Shown here one piece after another: positions 10,041 through 21,717 of a stretch of 64,000 nucleotides of DNA. Both the position numbers and the translations under genes were made by a program. Origin of the DNA: Symbiodinium natans. Its lineage: Eukaryota; Sar; Dinophyceae; Suessiales; Symbiodiniaceae. The stretch lies in assembly GCA_905221605.1 (NCBI GenBank), contig CAJNDS010000868.1, positions 421,607-485,606 on the forward strand. Direction: 5' to 3'. The notes under the pieces were generated by a model, which worked only from the letters and a program-made list of their open reading frames with translations, was not told where the DNA came from and made no database searches. Each line of letters starts with the position of its first letter. The first letter of the stretch is position 1.

Positions 10041-11489
10041 CTTGCCTCACTGCGGAATGTCTTGCGATCAAACCTTCATCAAGATATTGGAGCGAAGCGC
10101 TTCAAGATCCTAACCCTAAACCCGAGAGGCCAGCGAGAGACTTACAATGCTGAACTCTGGAATCATCGGTTGGGCTGCAGCACCCTCTTAATTGGCTCTA
10201 GATCGTGGCTTAGATTCAAGGCTTGGGCTTTCCAAATAGCTCTCGGCGGGCACAGATCTAGTGTAACTTTCAGATTGAGAGCTCCGCTGCAACGATCGTC
10301 TGCCGCGTACACAAGTTCATCCGGGTCTCATGCTCACAATTGTTGGAGTGGCAAAGCCCCGCTCCAGGGCGACTTGAGTGAGCATCGGAAACGCACCAAT
10401 GAAAAGCAGCAGGCAAACCTAAGTTATGACTCCGTGTGGGCTCGGTCAAAGAGTAGCAGTAGCCAATGACAATTAACAACCTCTAAGCCTCATGTAATTG
10501 TTTGTCGTTGTTGGGGACTTGGTATGTGGAACGGCGAAGTTGCGGCGACCTCAAGTACAGAGGAGGCTGAGCGCAGCCTAGCATCTACGACATCTGCACA
10601 TGGTGCAACTAAATGCTTCCTTGCAATCGCAAAGCTTACATGCTTTATTCCCGGTTGAGGTTGTTGTCAGAAGGCAACTGTCCAAGGTCCGTTTCAGGGC
10701 TCATGGTCAACTATCTAGGTTCCGTTTCACTGTCTCATTCTTCGAGGTCCTAATCGAGCATTGGGGCTGAAAGCTCTGGCACCTGTGTATGTGGAAGCTT
10801 CCTGAATAATGGGATTCGGTATATGTAAAACCCCCCACTGGACCCCTAATCTTGAGAAACAGACAAGTCTGACATGGGCCAGGCCACAACAAGTGCCAAC
10901 GGAGTAAGGCGCTGATTCGGAAGGAGTGCTTGGCGACTTCCCTTCTTGAGAAAGAGTCCAAGGTCCTTCCAAAGTCTTACAGATTTTGCGGGTTTAGGTT
11001 TTGAGACGTGAAGGGGGGGTTCCAGTTCTCAACCTTTCGCCTTAATCAGTGAAGCCCACAACACAACAAGCCCTGCAAACACGGGCAGCCCTGAAGGCGT
11101 AAAGTTACAATAAAAATCACACGATGGCAAGCTCTGAGGCGCGGCCGGCTGATGTCTAAAGTAGAGCTATCCCTGCACTCCACAAGCATCTGCCGGGCCA
11201 AGAACATGTCCGAGCATAAATTCTGAAAGACATGGACACTGAACCCGGAAAGTGCGAGGTGGCAAACCGCAAAAAAACAGAAGCAACGCATGCTCGGTCC
11301 GCAATTCTTTGCCACAATGTCACACAGAGACGCTTTGGACACAGCGTGCGCAAACCTGCCTAAAACTGCGAACTCTAAACCCAACCACGAGCCTCAACCT
11401 GGGAAGCCGCAAGAACGCGCGGCGTTGCAAGGACATTTGAGATCCGCATTGCAGGCTTGAATTTTCACAGGATCGTGGACTGGTGTTCC
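10041..11489. other. unresolved; possibly introns and small exons of the minus-strand gene
   Basis: Weak minus-strand frames at 10707-10972 and 11046-11353; nothing with a recognised motif. Confidence 0.35.
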
Positions 11490-11664
11490 TCAACGTAGAA
11501 AGGGCCCCTTGTTGATAAAAGGACCCCTATTTTGATGCTGGCGCCAGTCCTCGGGGCCCAAGTGGTCCATGACGTTGGCCATGACTTCGTGCATCGTGCC
11601 ACATTCCCCAGTGCCATGTTCGTCCAAAAAATCCTTCACAGGTCTGCATCTCGGGCTGTCAGAC
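11490..11664 (-). CDS. probable exon, unknown protein
   Basis: Open minus frame from a CCTCAG| acceptor, reading PVKDFLDEHGTGECGTMHEV and then ANVMDHLGPEDWRQHQN. It is acidic and coherent but too short for most ORF cut-offs. The 3' end (splice donor or the TGA at 11490) is unresolved. Confidence 0.4.
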
Positions 11665-11984
11665 TGAGGCTGGAGGGTTTTGAGGCTTACATGCCTACGT
11701 GATGAGTTGATTCATGGTTCAGATGCTTGAGGTGCAGGAAGGTTGCAGCGCACTCCTCCAGGATGACGCCAATTCAGGTTGTGGGCTTGGCTCTGGAGGG
11801 TTGGTTCTCAGGGGCTCTGCCGGACAGGAGGCTCTGCCGCCACCCAGGTTTACGGCACGCGATTAGATACGAACAACATGAAGGCTCTCATGACACTTAT
11901 AGTGACTTGCTGCATCTTTGCAACTCTACGGCCAACTGTATGACCGCGAAGCCCACTGTGCAGACTCGGACCTCTACCCACTGC

Positions 11985-12098
11985 AGTTTCTCAAGTATGA
12001 CGGCCGCATGAGAGCATCCGCCGTCCTCGAGCGTTTGGGTACGAATTTCCTTCACATCTGCAGCCTTGTCCACATCTTCGCTGAACATGTGAAATTGC
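11985..12098 (-). CDS. probable exon, unknown protein
   Basis: After acceptor GTTGGCAG| the frame reads VQFHMFSEDVDKAADVKEIR and continues to AAVILEKLQW, where a GTAGAG donor is available. Probably part of the same minus-strand gene as the neighbouring exons. No family recognised. Confidence 0.36.
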
Positions 12099-12564
12099 AC
12101 CTGCCAACTACCAAGAAGACGGCAGGGGGCGTGGTAGGTAGCTTGGTAGGTAGCTGACAGCAATTTTTCAGGAATGCTCCTATACTCCGGCACTTAGCTG
12201 CTTGACTAGGGCATCGGCCCAAATCTTAGCAACGCATGTGCGCCAACTTGAAGTCTAAAAGCTCCACAAGAAGCTATACACCAAGAAGTGCCTGCATAGA
12301 TCCAACTAGATGTGCTTGTCCCTCCCGCAGGACCACGCAGTGGCATGTACACAACCGAAAAAAGCGAACATCACCTCCAAGAACTCCGGGTTGAGGGCGC
12401 AAAGTATTTCAGGGAGCTGAAAACATGAGAACAAAAGCAGATCAGGTGTGGGCCAAGAAGGGTGACCATCTGTACATGTAAGGGGTAAGGCAACAGCTCT
12501 CACCACTGCAGGGACCTATGACTATAGGGCGAGGAACAAAGCCAACCCAAAGAACCAAGGGCCA

Positions 12565-12586
12565 CACACACACACACACACATACA

Positions 12587-12618
<32 letters not shown>

Positions 12619-12620
12619 GC
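12565..12620 (+). repeat. CA microsatellite
   Basis: (CA)n with two interruptions. Confidence 0.96.
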
Positions 12621-13261
12621 CGGCTGTCTCCAGGACGTTTGGTGTGCTTTGTCTGCGAAAAAGAGCTTACAGGACGGCAGTTATGTGCGAACGTTTCAGC
12701 TCGCAACCCTGTATGAGCTGCAAAACCCAAAGAAGCTCTAAGCCGAACGTGCCAGCTTTACAGCTCGAAACGTCACGCGAGAAATGAAAATCAAGGACCC
12801 CAAACTCATCATCCAGCCTTGGGTGACGCGCACAAGCCGCGTAGATTGATGAAATACAGGCAGACGACGCTGCAACTAGAGACCTCAGTCGTGTTGAGGA
12901 TGGTACAGTACTACAGGACAAAGACTTGAGCCGCATCTTCCTTTTAGGGTTGTGGGCTTAAGATTTCGGATCGAGGATGTATCTAGACGCTTGAGGGGTT
13001 GGGCTCCCGGATCAGATGTTGAGGACTTGCTGAGGGCTCTGGAGTTTGGATGTCTATGCTTCCTCGTCCATCTTCAACATGGTTGAGACTCCAACCCCTG
13101 CCGAGGCCGCTGCACGCTTGAACAGAAGCATGAAGTCATCAACTCCCTGCAAGGTTGTCTCTACATACATATACATATACATATATATCTATACATATAT
13201 ATATATATACACATTTCCATGTGTGTGTCTGTGTGTGCATCTTTGTTTATTGATTTAAGTG

Positions 13262-13443
13262 GGTCTCTCGGAGGCCACGCTTTTGGGATCCCACTGCTTA
13301 GGATGCAACGTGTTGAACAACGAGCTACAATTTGTCTCGGTGCATGAGACCATTACAGTAGGCATAGAGACAATTGCCAACACAATTGTGTCATCAACGG
13401 GTACGGCCGCAAAAACAAAAAGTATTTGCTGGATACCAGACAT
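13262..13443 (-). CDS. possible exon, unknown membrane protein
   Basis: Frame reads AAVPVDDTIVLAIVSMPTVM and then SCTETNCSSLFNTLHPKQW. It contains a moderately hydrophobic segment. It lies 70 nt downstream of the membrane-spanning exon on the same strand. Boundaries unresolved. Confidence 0.3.
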
Positions 13444-13509
13444 ACCTGCCCATCAACTCTGAAACCCAATGCCAACAAAAGAACATCCACACCATGAAAA
13501 TCCTGAAGC

Positions 13510-13650
13510 TCCTACATTGCATAATCTTAAGCCTTCGCAAATTCCGCCTCTCCTGGTTGGATTTGCGCTCAAAATACTCCGTGACGAGAACGGCAACGTA
13601 CAAAACAAGGAGAATGCCGGTCAGGAAGATCAGGGCTGCTCCCAGGCCTG
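13510..13650 (-). CDS. probable membrane-spanning exon
   Basis: After a TGCACAG| acceptor the frame reads LGAALIFLTGILLVLYVAVL followed by a basic stretch (ERKSNQERRNLRRLK): one transmembrane helix with positive residues on the cytosolic side. Possible donor GTAGGA. Confidence 0.42.
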
Positions 13651-13945
13651 TGCATGGCAAGCGGGAGATCTAGACTGTGCCACAACCCTTGTTTGCAATA
13701 TACAAGACGTCATACATGTTTATCAGCGCATGTGAACATGTAATCTTCTTCGTAAGTAGCACTATTGCACATCAATCTTCTGGACCTGCAGACTCTTGAC
13801 CCTGGACCCCTACACATCCTCTAACATCGAATCTGCAAACGTTGTGCCAGCCTGTGTGTTCGAGCCGTCCACGCTTCAATACGAGTTGGATGCCCTGCGC
13901 AGGGACAAACAACTCTGCCAATTGCCTGAGATTCAGCAGAGGTCC

Positions 13946-14150
13946 CAGGATTCGTGTTTCCATATGACTGGGGGAAATTGTGCCAGGGACATCCGAAAAA
14001 CCTCTGCGCGCCCCCACTCTAGATCCGCAGTACTTCGTCCCTGCTCCCCAATTACAAGCACGTCGACCTTGCCCTTCGCGCAGTCGATGGCCAGGCGTCG
14101 CAAGTAGTCCAAACCCAAAAGCCTTGGGTTGGGCAAAGGTGCTGCGAGAC
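13946..14150 (-). CDS. probable exon, retropepsin-like fragment or unknown
   Basis: Frame reads LLGLDYLRRLAIDCAKGKVD and then VLVIGEQGRSTADLEWGRAE. LLGLDYLRR...ID is reminiscent of the C-terminal part of retropepsin-like proteases (.LG.D.L....ID), but no D[ST]G active site is visible nearby, so that reading is weak. It may be another exon of the membrane-protein gene. Confidence 0.4.
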
Positions 14151-14409
14151 ACCTGTTGGCACAGCCTCTGTCGTTAGAGTATGGTCACTGTATCTGCTGG
14201 CAACTTGATTGAGTTCTGGCCTCCTGCAGTACTTGCATTTTACTTTCAGAACACAACAATGCTTGCATCCAGGGTTTGCGATGCCCCAACCGGAAAATGC
14301 AGCAATGCAGAGCATTTGTAACGTAAAGACATACAACAAAGCTTTGCGACTTACAGCATTTTGTAGGGAGCGAAATGCCCCCCCACCCCCCCCCCCCCCA
14401 CCCGCCTGC

Positions 14410-14569
14410 TCGCCCAAGTGTGTTCATGTTCCGAAATGAGCAAGCCCAGAAAATCTGAGGGCCGAGCAAGAAGCTCGCAAAAATCGCAGTCACCGAGATG
14501 ACGATGCTCGTGTAAAGCAAGACGTTCGGTATCGACAACAGGGTCTGCGGCTGGCTTTTGGACATGATC
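14410..14569 (-). CDS. membrane-protein gene exon (transmembrane)
   Basis: After acceptor TTTGCACAG|G the frame reads IMSKSQPQTLLSIPNVLLYT then SIVISVTAIFASFLLGPQIF: one or two transmembrane helices. It joins the 14726-14840 exon in phase (AG + G ATC). The 3' boundary near a poly-G run is uncertain. Confidence 0.55.
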
Positions 14570-14725
14570 CTGTGCAAAGCTCCACTCGTTCGTGGCTAGA
14601 ACGTGTGCTGCTCTGCACTTCAGTCTGAGCAGCTTCCAATGGTCAACACATGACTGCACAATAGCATGCCAGATTTGCGACCCCACCCCAGGACTTCTAC
14701 ACCCCACACCCCAAGACATCAGCGC

Positions 14726-14840
14726 CTCGCCACCACAATGTGCTGGAAGCCAACGAAGCCCACAATGCCCGGCGCATGACTGGCCAGCGACTCAAAGAGG
14801 GTCCGGTACCAGGCCACCGGCTTCCATGCATCTGTCTGTC
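14726..14840 (-). CDS. membrane-protein gene exon (115 nt)
   Basis: Encodes DAWKPVAWYRTLFESLASHA then PGIVGFVGFQHIVVA. Acceptor CTTGAG|GA, donor AG|GCGCTG (GC). Both phases agree with the exons on either side, which strongly supports the model. Family not recognised. Confidence 0.6.
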
Positions 14841-15084
14841 CTCAAGAGCGTCTTGAATCTGGCTTTCTTCCCAAAATCTTGTTGAATGAATTGCAAGGTT
14901 CTCATCTTAAATTGCAAGGTCGGAGGCAAGAATCTAAGTCACACTAAAAGGCGCAAACTTTCAGTTCTTTCATGAAAACCAATGCAGACTGTATTTATGC
15001 ATACATATATATATATATACAAATGCATTATATACATGCATAGATTTTTGTCTACAGATATTTGCCGATCTCTGGCACTCCTGC

Positions 15085-15236
15085 TTTCCACGACTGCGAC
15101 TCTGCAAGCCCAGGCACCGGCATCGTCGGTTCGTCCCACAATGGATTCGGGCTTCCAGCAAATGACCGCCAAGGCCAGGATACAAACGGCCAACAGCCAG
15201 GCACGGTCCAGCTGCCTTGTCTGTGGCCGGTTAGTG
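15085..15236 (-). CDS. membrane-protein gene exon (152 nt), signal-anchor-like helix
   Basis: Encodes RQLDRAWLLAVCILALAVIC followed by WKPESIVGRTDDAGAWACRV. One clear transmembrane helix preceded by Arg/Asp. Acceptor AAAAG|C, donor A|GCAGGA (GC). An ATG at 15251-15253 is in frame, but phase continuity with the upstream exon suggests it is intronic. The intron below contains a TA microsatellite. Confidence 0.6.
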
Positions 15237-15361
15237 CTTTTACGGAGCTCCATGTTCTGTTGGGGAATCAGCCCTTATGGCCTTATGGCCTAAGACAGAG
15301 AGGTCGAGAGAGAGCCGCCCTGTACATCTGCAAGTTTCAGCGCCCTCAACATCAAGGTCGC

Positions 15362-15519
15362 CTGAACATGGTAAGGATCCGCATAGCGTTTTCGGTCGTG
15401 TCCTTTTGTTTTACGATCAGAGTGGTCGCTGTCGGATCTGTACTTGGCTTGTGGGGTTTACTAAGGCTTGCATCCCAGCCAAGACGCCAGAAGACATCGG
15501 ACGCGTCAAGGAACTTGTC
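15362..15519 (-). CDS. membrane-protein gene exon (158 nt)
   Basis: Encodes DKFLDASDVFWRLGWDASLS, KPHKPSTDPTATTLIVKQKD and TTENAMRILTMF. Acceptor CCTAG|G, donor AG|GCGACC (GC). The coherent polar composition and matching phase make this the best-supported exon of the gene. A plus-strand frame of 106 codons over the same DNA is taken as its shadow. Confidence 0.62.
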
Positions 15520-15683
15520 CTAGGTCAATCATCTTCCCTCGCCCATGCAACGCTCAACGCAGAATATCCTGCTAAACCTGAATTGATCGTAGTGTAGACG
15601 TATGTAAATGCTTGTTGCAAGGCGTCACCGAAAATGTTTGGTCTGTGCCCCTAAATTCTCGCTGTCGTGGTCGTACAACTTAC

Positions 15684-15703
15684 ATATCCAAAGCTGCCGA
15701 TTC
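15684..15703 (-). CDS. 20-nt microexon of the membrane-protein gene
   Basis: GACAG|...|GTAAGT frames a 20-base segment coding for GIGSFGY that connects the 15836-15878 and 15362-15519 exons in perfect phase (1 + 20 gives phase 0). The donor is ideal. The length makes it tentative without a transcript. Confidence 0.42.
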
Positions 15704-15835
15704 CTGTCTGGGAGCAGGGTCGGGTGTGACTGTTTGGTGGGGTCGCACAAAGCTTGGAAGAAGCTTCTGTTCAAGCTACTGACACACTGGAGAACGTGGC
15801 TTTGGACCTCAAATACAACTGCAGCTGTGGCTCAC

Positions 15836-15878
15836 CCCATGTGGAATTGCGCATCTGGAAGTCCTCGAGGTCCTGGCG
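15836..15878 (-). CDS. membrane-protein gene exon (43 nt)
   Basis: Encodes RQDLEDFQMRNSTWG. Acceptor TTCGCAG|C, donor G|GTGAGC. Connects in phase to the 20-nt microexon. Confidence 0.42.
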
Positions 15879-16189
15879 CTGCGAAAGCTCATGAAAACAT
15901 GATGCTGCGCTGAACCCTCAAGAGCGACAGCAGAGGGTGCTGGAGTTGGAGCTTGCGGTTTGGAACCGGGATGCATGCACTGACCGGCTTTGGGTATTGA
16001 ATTTTGGGCGTAGCGTTGTGGCGATTTCATATCAGCACCACGAATGTCTGTGGTGCAAATTGCTCAGAAGGGCTGGGCCTCCGGAAGAAGCCTCAGGGGC
16101 ATCCCAACGGCCCTTCAGAAACATCATGAGCACATTCCTCATCCTTGCCCCACCTGCCTTTTCAGAAGATGTATCCAACATCAACCAAC

Positions 16190-16400
16190 GCAGGGCCAAT
16201 TGAGGCGAGGAGGGCTCCATCCGCGTGGCTTCTTGCTTGCTTCCAGCTTGCTTTTCTTCCTCCAAAGTGCTGCAAACACAGGGAATACAAACCTACTAAC
16301 AAAAATGTTTACGAAGTTCAAATTCTCCATTCCAAAAGTGGAGATGAAACCAGAAATGCTCACCCAATGATGCTGATGATGATGCAGCATCACGGGGTAA
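16190..16400 (-). CDS. possible exon, hydrophobic
   Basis: Minus frame reads WVSISGFISTFGMENLNFVN and IFVSRFVFPVFAALWRKKSK: a hydrophobic stretch ending in a basic cluster. It may be a 5' exon of the membrane-protein gene. Boundaries unresolved. Confidence 0.3.
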
Positions 16401-17043
16401 AGGTGCATCATCTGCATCGCCGGGTCAATCTGCGAGCTTCTATGGTGTTGTCATGCCCGGAACCTTGGGGTAAACGACCACATGGGAAATGAGATCAAAA
16501 AGTGCAGCAGGGCCGGCCCATTCATCCCTCCCGCCCCAGCCGTAAACCACCATGACAATATTCTACGGAAGGTTGCAAAGGCCAAGGAGGCTTCTTGCGA
16601 AATAACAGGTTGAAGTCTTTCTCTGCGCCGCGTCGTCTGCGCCATAGAGGGTTTCAAGAGATGGTTCAGCTTGTGAAGCGCAGTCGAGATAATGAAAAGG
16701 TCATTGTGACAGGGGTCGTTGCGTGGGAGTTGATGCTCCATACTTTACGAGTACTGTGGAATTCTAGTCATTATCATTATTACTCCAACGATGGCGATTA
16801 CGTACTCATTATCACTGTTAGTGTTGCTATATCATTGTGGCTTTCGGTCCTGCGGGTCGTCGATTGTGGCTCGCGCTGCGTGGCTCAGCAGAGGGCGTGG
16901 CACTAGGACCTTGGCATTGCTCGCGCCTGACTGGGGGCTTGCTGTCAGGAACTCAATAGGGGCCTGTAAAGTCTTATGAAATTGCATTGAGACTGGTAAA
17001 GGGCAAAAGGCAAAGCTGCTTTGGGGCTTAACGGAGTTTGGCC

Positions 17044-17277
17044 TCAGAACCGGTATCTTCCAAACATGCAATCGTTCATGGTACTGCTTGCAATCACCAT
17101 ACCTGGAACACCTTTGTGTGAGACACGGCCCTTCCACAGTGTACCAACTACACCCGTGGCACCCCCGTTAATTCCAAAAAACAAAACTGCAACTGACAAA
17201 CCTTTAGTGCAATGCCTCACATCTGCCGGGCAGCCAGCCACCAAAGGCATTGCATTGATGACAGTGCGAACATTTGC
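17044..17277 (-). CDS. possible exon, unknown protein
   Basis: After AAG| at 17278 one minus frame stays open to 17044 and contains GLSVAVLFFGINGGATGVVG. A second frame over the first part is Cys-rich (CKCSHCHQC). One or both could be used. Not assigned to a family. Confidence 0.28.
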   Translation of the reverse strand, partial: ANVRTVINAMPLVAGCPADVRHCTKGLSVAVLFFGINGGATGVVGTLWKGRVSHKGVPGMVIASSTMNDCMFGRYRF

Positions 17278-17419
17278 ACGCCTTGGTGTTTTTGATGGCA
17301 GCGAGTTGCACGTTTGAGGGCTGGAGGGTGGGAGGTGTGAAGTAGAAGACATCATGAACTTTGCTTCACGGTGAGTCTAGCATGTCAAATACATGTTATC
17401 GTGCAGACTTTATGAACTG

Positions 17420-18540
17420 TGGTGGTTGAGGGACTTCTGGCAGCATGGGCCACAAGGCTGATCATATCCTTTCCATGTGTAAAGCACGCACCGGTCACGC
17501 CGGCAGACGAAGATCTTACGCTGTGTTCCGAACTGCGAACCTGCCTCCAGCACGTGCAGGCGAAGCGGCATTCGGCATACTATTTCTACAATTGTGTGAG
17601 CAAATCACTGCTCAAAGCCAGCAACAACTCCTCCCGCGAGCTCGGGGCAGAATCTATCTGCAAGATCCAGCTTTCAACGATTCCCTATAAACCCTTAACC
17701 CTGAACCCGGAACCCTAAACACTAAATTTAAACCCTATGTTTCAGGATTCCGGCTTCACTGTTTGCATCCATCGCAGCCAGAGCACGCAGTGGCATCGCT
17801 CCGTGGTGGTTCATCCATGCTCGTGACATGGACGGGTGAGACTTGTGAAGACCTGAACTCCTGGCTCCAACAATTCTAGGCGTGAAAAACCCGACCTTTT
17901 TGTTGCGAGAGAGTGTATATGTGCATGCAGAATAGGTATCTATATATACATATATATATATGTATATATGTATATATGTATGGTCACCCTCCTGCCACGC
18001 ACCGGTCCTTAAGATTTCGGCAGACGTGGTATCTTTAAAAACATGTTAAAAGCGACTTTTCCCGACAATCGATTCTTCGATGCTTCTCCAAGGATGCTTT
18101 TGGTAGTCAACCCCGTGAAAACAACAGTCTGTTGCAAAGGGCTGTGTTATTCAGGCGACCTCAAAACTAGCAGTGCTTTTATTGCTTCCGAACTGTATGT
18201 TATCTACAACATGTGGGAATAATAGTCGGCCTGTTTTGTTGTCTGGCTCAAGGAGAACTTATTTGATTGACCATTTAGGCCTAACAGATTGTGAGTCACC
18301 TGTCGTGAGGCAATGCTTTATATAACTATTACATCTAAAGTCATGAATAAAATAGCCTAGGTTAAAGCATTTATGATGAACGAAACTAACAAAATCACAA
18401 TGATGAAACAAATTTGCAGGTAATTTAGTTTTTGTAACTAGCATACTTCATCTAAGTACATGACGAATGTAACTAGCAGAACTTATACAATCAATATAAT
18501 CAGTATCGTTAATATTTTACTATAGTTCATATAAACACGC
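17420..18540. other. AT-rich intergenic sequence
   Basis: TA microsatellite at 17938-17985; no convincing gene. Confidence 0.5.
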
Positions 18541-18559
18541 ACAGATGTTGGTAAAGCCA

Positions 18560-19090
18560 CATTCTCGAGCCTCGACCTTTACGATAAGGTTGGCCAGCGC
18601 AACAAAACCAGATAAAAAAAATGTTCGAGCCCGACCTTCAAAAAAGTTGGCCCTACCAACAAAAACCGGGAAAAGAAACTCGGATTCAAACTGGGCGCTT
18701 TCGGCTCCGAGCTTCAAACAAATTGGTAACACCAAACTTTTCGCGCTTCGACTTTCAGAACAGAGTTAGTGTTCCCAAAATGCCTCGCCCTTCAGACGCA
18801 CAGTTTGAAAATCGTGTTTTCTGCTGGCTCTTGTTGTTAGGGCCAACTTGTTCGAGCCTTGACCTTCAGAAAATGTTGGAAAACCCCAACATTTTCGAGC
18901 CTCGGCCTTCAGAAAAAAGTCCGTGTTATCAAGGTTTTCGAGCTCCGACCTTCACAGCTTGAGCATCGTGCTTTTTTGTTGGTTTTCGTTGGTAGGGCCA
19001 ACTTGTTCCAGCCTTCACCTTCGAAAAAAGACTGGCTTACCCACATTTTAAAGACAGCCAGAAAATTTAGCCAGACCAACATTTTCCAGC
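18560..19090 (+). repeat. decayed minisatellite
   Basis: TTCGAGCC..GACCTTCAGAAAA...GTTGG recurs at spacings of 42-76 bp (18562, 18623, 18851, 18893, 18937, 19006). Confidence 0.75.
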
Positions 19091-21130
19091 CGAGACGATG
19101 CGGACCCCCTCTCCCCCTTCTCCCCTCGTACAGCTTCCTGTGTAATGGTGACGGAGCATAAGCCTAAGCAAAGTGGAAAGTGGAAAGCCATGTTCTGGTG
19201 CCATGAAGGGCTCGATATACGCTGAACTACTGATAGCAAATGTCTTGTACTGTAATATACAAAAATTGTTATATGAACAGAATGTAGAGAAGTATAACCT
19301 TTTCGACTTGGAAATTAAGTACCCCCAGTTTAGCAAAACAACTCTTTGGATCACTTCTACTATTTTAAGCCTGGAATGTTGGAAGAAAATGAAGGACAGC
19401 TTTGCATTTTTTCGTACTTAAGATTCATCTGCCGGCTACTAGGATCAGCAGCACTTAGTTGAATCACAGTAGTTGAACTCCAATTTCGTTAAGGAAATTG
19501 GATAAAGAAAGAATTGTGCATTCTTAGCTGCAGAGGGACCTAATGCGATTAAAGTCTTGTTTTATAAGTGATACCGCTGCATTCAAAACGCCTGTGCCGC
19601 ATTTGTTGCCTTGTATTGCGCACACAAACTGCACCTCATACTCTCAAGCACGTGATAATTCCCTCATTCCAAGGTAAAGCCACAAAGATACGTCATGCAC
19701 CATTTTAACTTGGGGGGGGCAAGAGTTCTTCCTACAAGCTCTATGCATTAAACGGATGAAAACAGTATGTTTTTTTCGCTTGGAAGCCATACGTTGTGCA
19801 AACTCAGTTGCAAAAATCAGCCCAAGCGTTAGCCACATGTACTCGTAGTATACTGCTCGGTGCACTGCAACATGGTTAACGGTAATGTGAGCTCTGGCTT
19901 GTTTCCAGCAAGGACATCTGCTAACCTCGTCGCCTATGTTCTTTTCATGAATAGTCTTCGCTCTTGCTACAGTATGCAAAAACCACATATGACACTCATC
20001 AGGCCATTCGCTTCTGCCATTTCTGCCTCAACCCACACACAAACAACATGGTGGATCCATGGGGAGCGGGGGGCAGTATATATATATAATATATATGTGT
20101 ATATATGTATATACATATATATATATGTAGTGTATATATAAAGTATATGTACATATATGTATAGATATATATAGTATACATATGTGTAAAAAAAATAAAT
20201 ATATATATATATATACACACATATATACATATATACTGTACGTACTTATATCGTCCGAACTGCACAATTTGGATCCTGAGGCCCGTAGTCTTGAGATTGC
20301 AATATTGGCTCACTTGCACAGGACCTGCATCCGTTCTCAGGAAATCCATCCTTGGAGACCAGGATCTCTGGTCCAACCGATCAGCCGGCTTGGGCTGTGG
20401 CACAGCTGGAAAACTCGAGAAGAGAAGTGTGGATTTTGACCCTATAAATGCTAAACCGCCGTAAAACCCCGGGTTTGGGAGTCCGCCAGCTGAGCGCGTG
20501 TACTAGTCGGTCACAAACTACTGGTGATTCTCGAGCCACGAATCCACGGGGCGTGCATAGGGCTTGAGGGGGCTTCAAGAGGCTTATATACTCCAAAGCT
20601 CTGAGCAAGCATTTGCTGCACAAAGGCGAACCGCAAGGGGCCCTGGTTCTCACCACGCATGCTGCTCTCAAGTCCACAGCTCTGGAAATCAGCATCCGAG
20701 AGCCCTACGTGAGCTTCTCATCGGCAAGCTTCCCTTGGGACCTTTCGCATTACCCCATGAAGGCATGAAGCTCCCATACACTTCAGAGTGACTTCAACTC
20801 CATTATTAACTTTGAGCTCCTGCTACTCAAGGCTCCGCTCTCTGAAGCTGAGACAGGGGGGAGCAACTTCTAGAGCAATCTTGGAAAAACAAAAAGGTCA
20901 ATAGGGCAAGCAAACAAGGGGACACATTGAGAGAAATTTTTGTTTAGGGTTTCGGGTTTGGTGTGTGGGGGTCTTCCCATTGCCGTGCCTTCGCTAAGTC
21001 CAAGAATGTGTGCGGGGCATCCATTTGAGCTCAAGCCGGAGATGACATTCTCATGGTTCGGGTTCTGGGCTTGGTGAGGGTTTAGGAATCCAGTGCTCTC
21101 TTCGCAAGAAGGGTTTAAGGTTTAAGTGTG
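19091..21130. other. AT-rich, microsatellite-bearing, no gene seen
   Basis: Contains the 20079-20245 TA region. Frames here are short and low-complexity. Confidence 0.5.
20079..20245. repeat. TA-rich microsatellite region
   Basis: Long TATATA/GTATATAT stretch; similar shorter ones at 13165-13210, 15003-15020, 17938-17985, 45280-45312, 56415-56462, 57536-57582 and 61810-61880. Confidence 0.95.
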
Positions 21131-21399
21131 TTTTGTTGGCTCTTGGGCTGACTGAGGGTTTAGGGCTTATAGGGTTTGAGGTTATAAGGTTTAGAAGTTT
21201 AGAGTTTAGTGTCTTTTGTCGGCTCTTGGGCGAAGCCTTTCGAGCAAAAGCAGCGCAGCAAGCATGCAAACATTGGCACGTTTCGGTCGTTTCTGTGCTG
21301 AGCCGCACCAGTGCCTCACCTATCGGCGCAACATGTAGCCCTGAAATCCTCAACCCTGCAACGGCCTGTCTTTTCTCAAAGCAACGAACGCTTTCGTCG

Positions 21400-21717
21400 A
21401 CGGAAGTGCAGCTAGGGTTTCGAGCGCTGAGGGTTCAGCGGGAACAGAATTTGGAATCAAGTCCAAGCGAGATGAATTTCCCAGGCGACTTGGCCGATCC
21501 GGATGGCGAACATGACTCGACACTCAGGAGAGAAGGGGACATGATGGTGGAGGAGTTACACCCTGCGAGGATGCGAGCACTACTGTCAACAAAGATCTTA
21601 CAGGGGGATTTGGTGAGGCTAAAGGTCTCCTATACGCGCTGGGTGGGCTGTGCGCTTTCCCGGATGTCGCCAGACGCCGAAGGGAGCTGCGAATTGCAGA
21701 AAGGGCATGCATTTTAA
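21400..21717 (+). CDS. possible exon, unknown acidic protein
   Basis: Plus frame reads MNFPGDLADPDGEHDSTLRR and VEELHPARMRALLSTKILQG and ends at a TAA. The same frame continues upstream into telomeric-repeat debris, so only this part is considered. No family recognised. Confidence 0.22.
   Translation, partial: TEVQLGFRALRVQREQNLESSPSEMNFPGDLADPDGEHDSTLRREGDMMVEELHPARMRALLSTKILQGDLVRLKVSYTRWVGCALSRMSPDAEGSCELQKGHAF

Noticed and set aside
13946-14150. Retrotransposon protease
   Set aside because: Only the .LG.D.L motif is suggestive; no active-site motif, reverse transcriptase or long terminal repeats are visible.
18231-18255. Dinoflagellate spliced-leader relic (TGGCTCAAG)
   Set aside because: Only nine bases match; the upstream part of the leader is absent.
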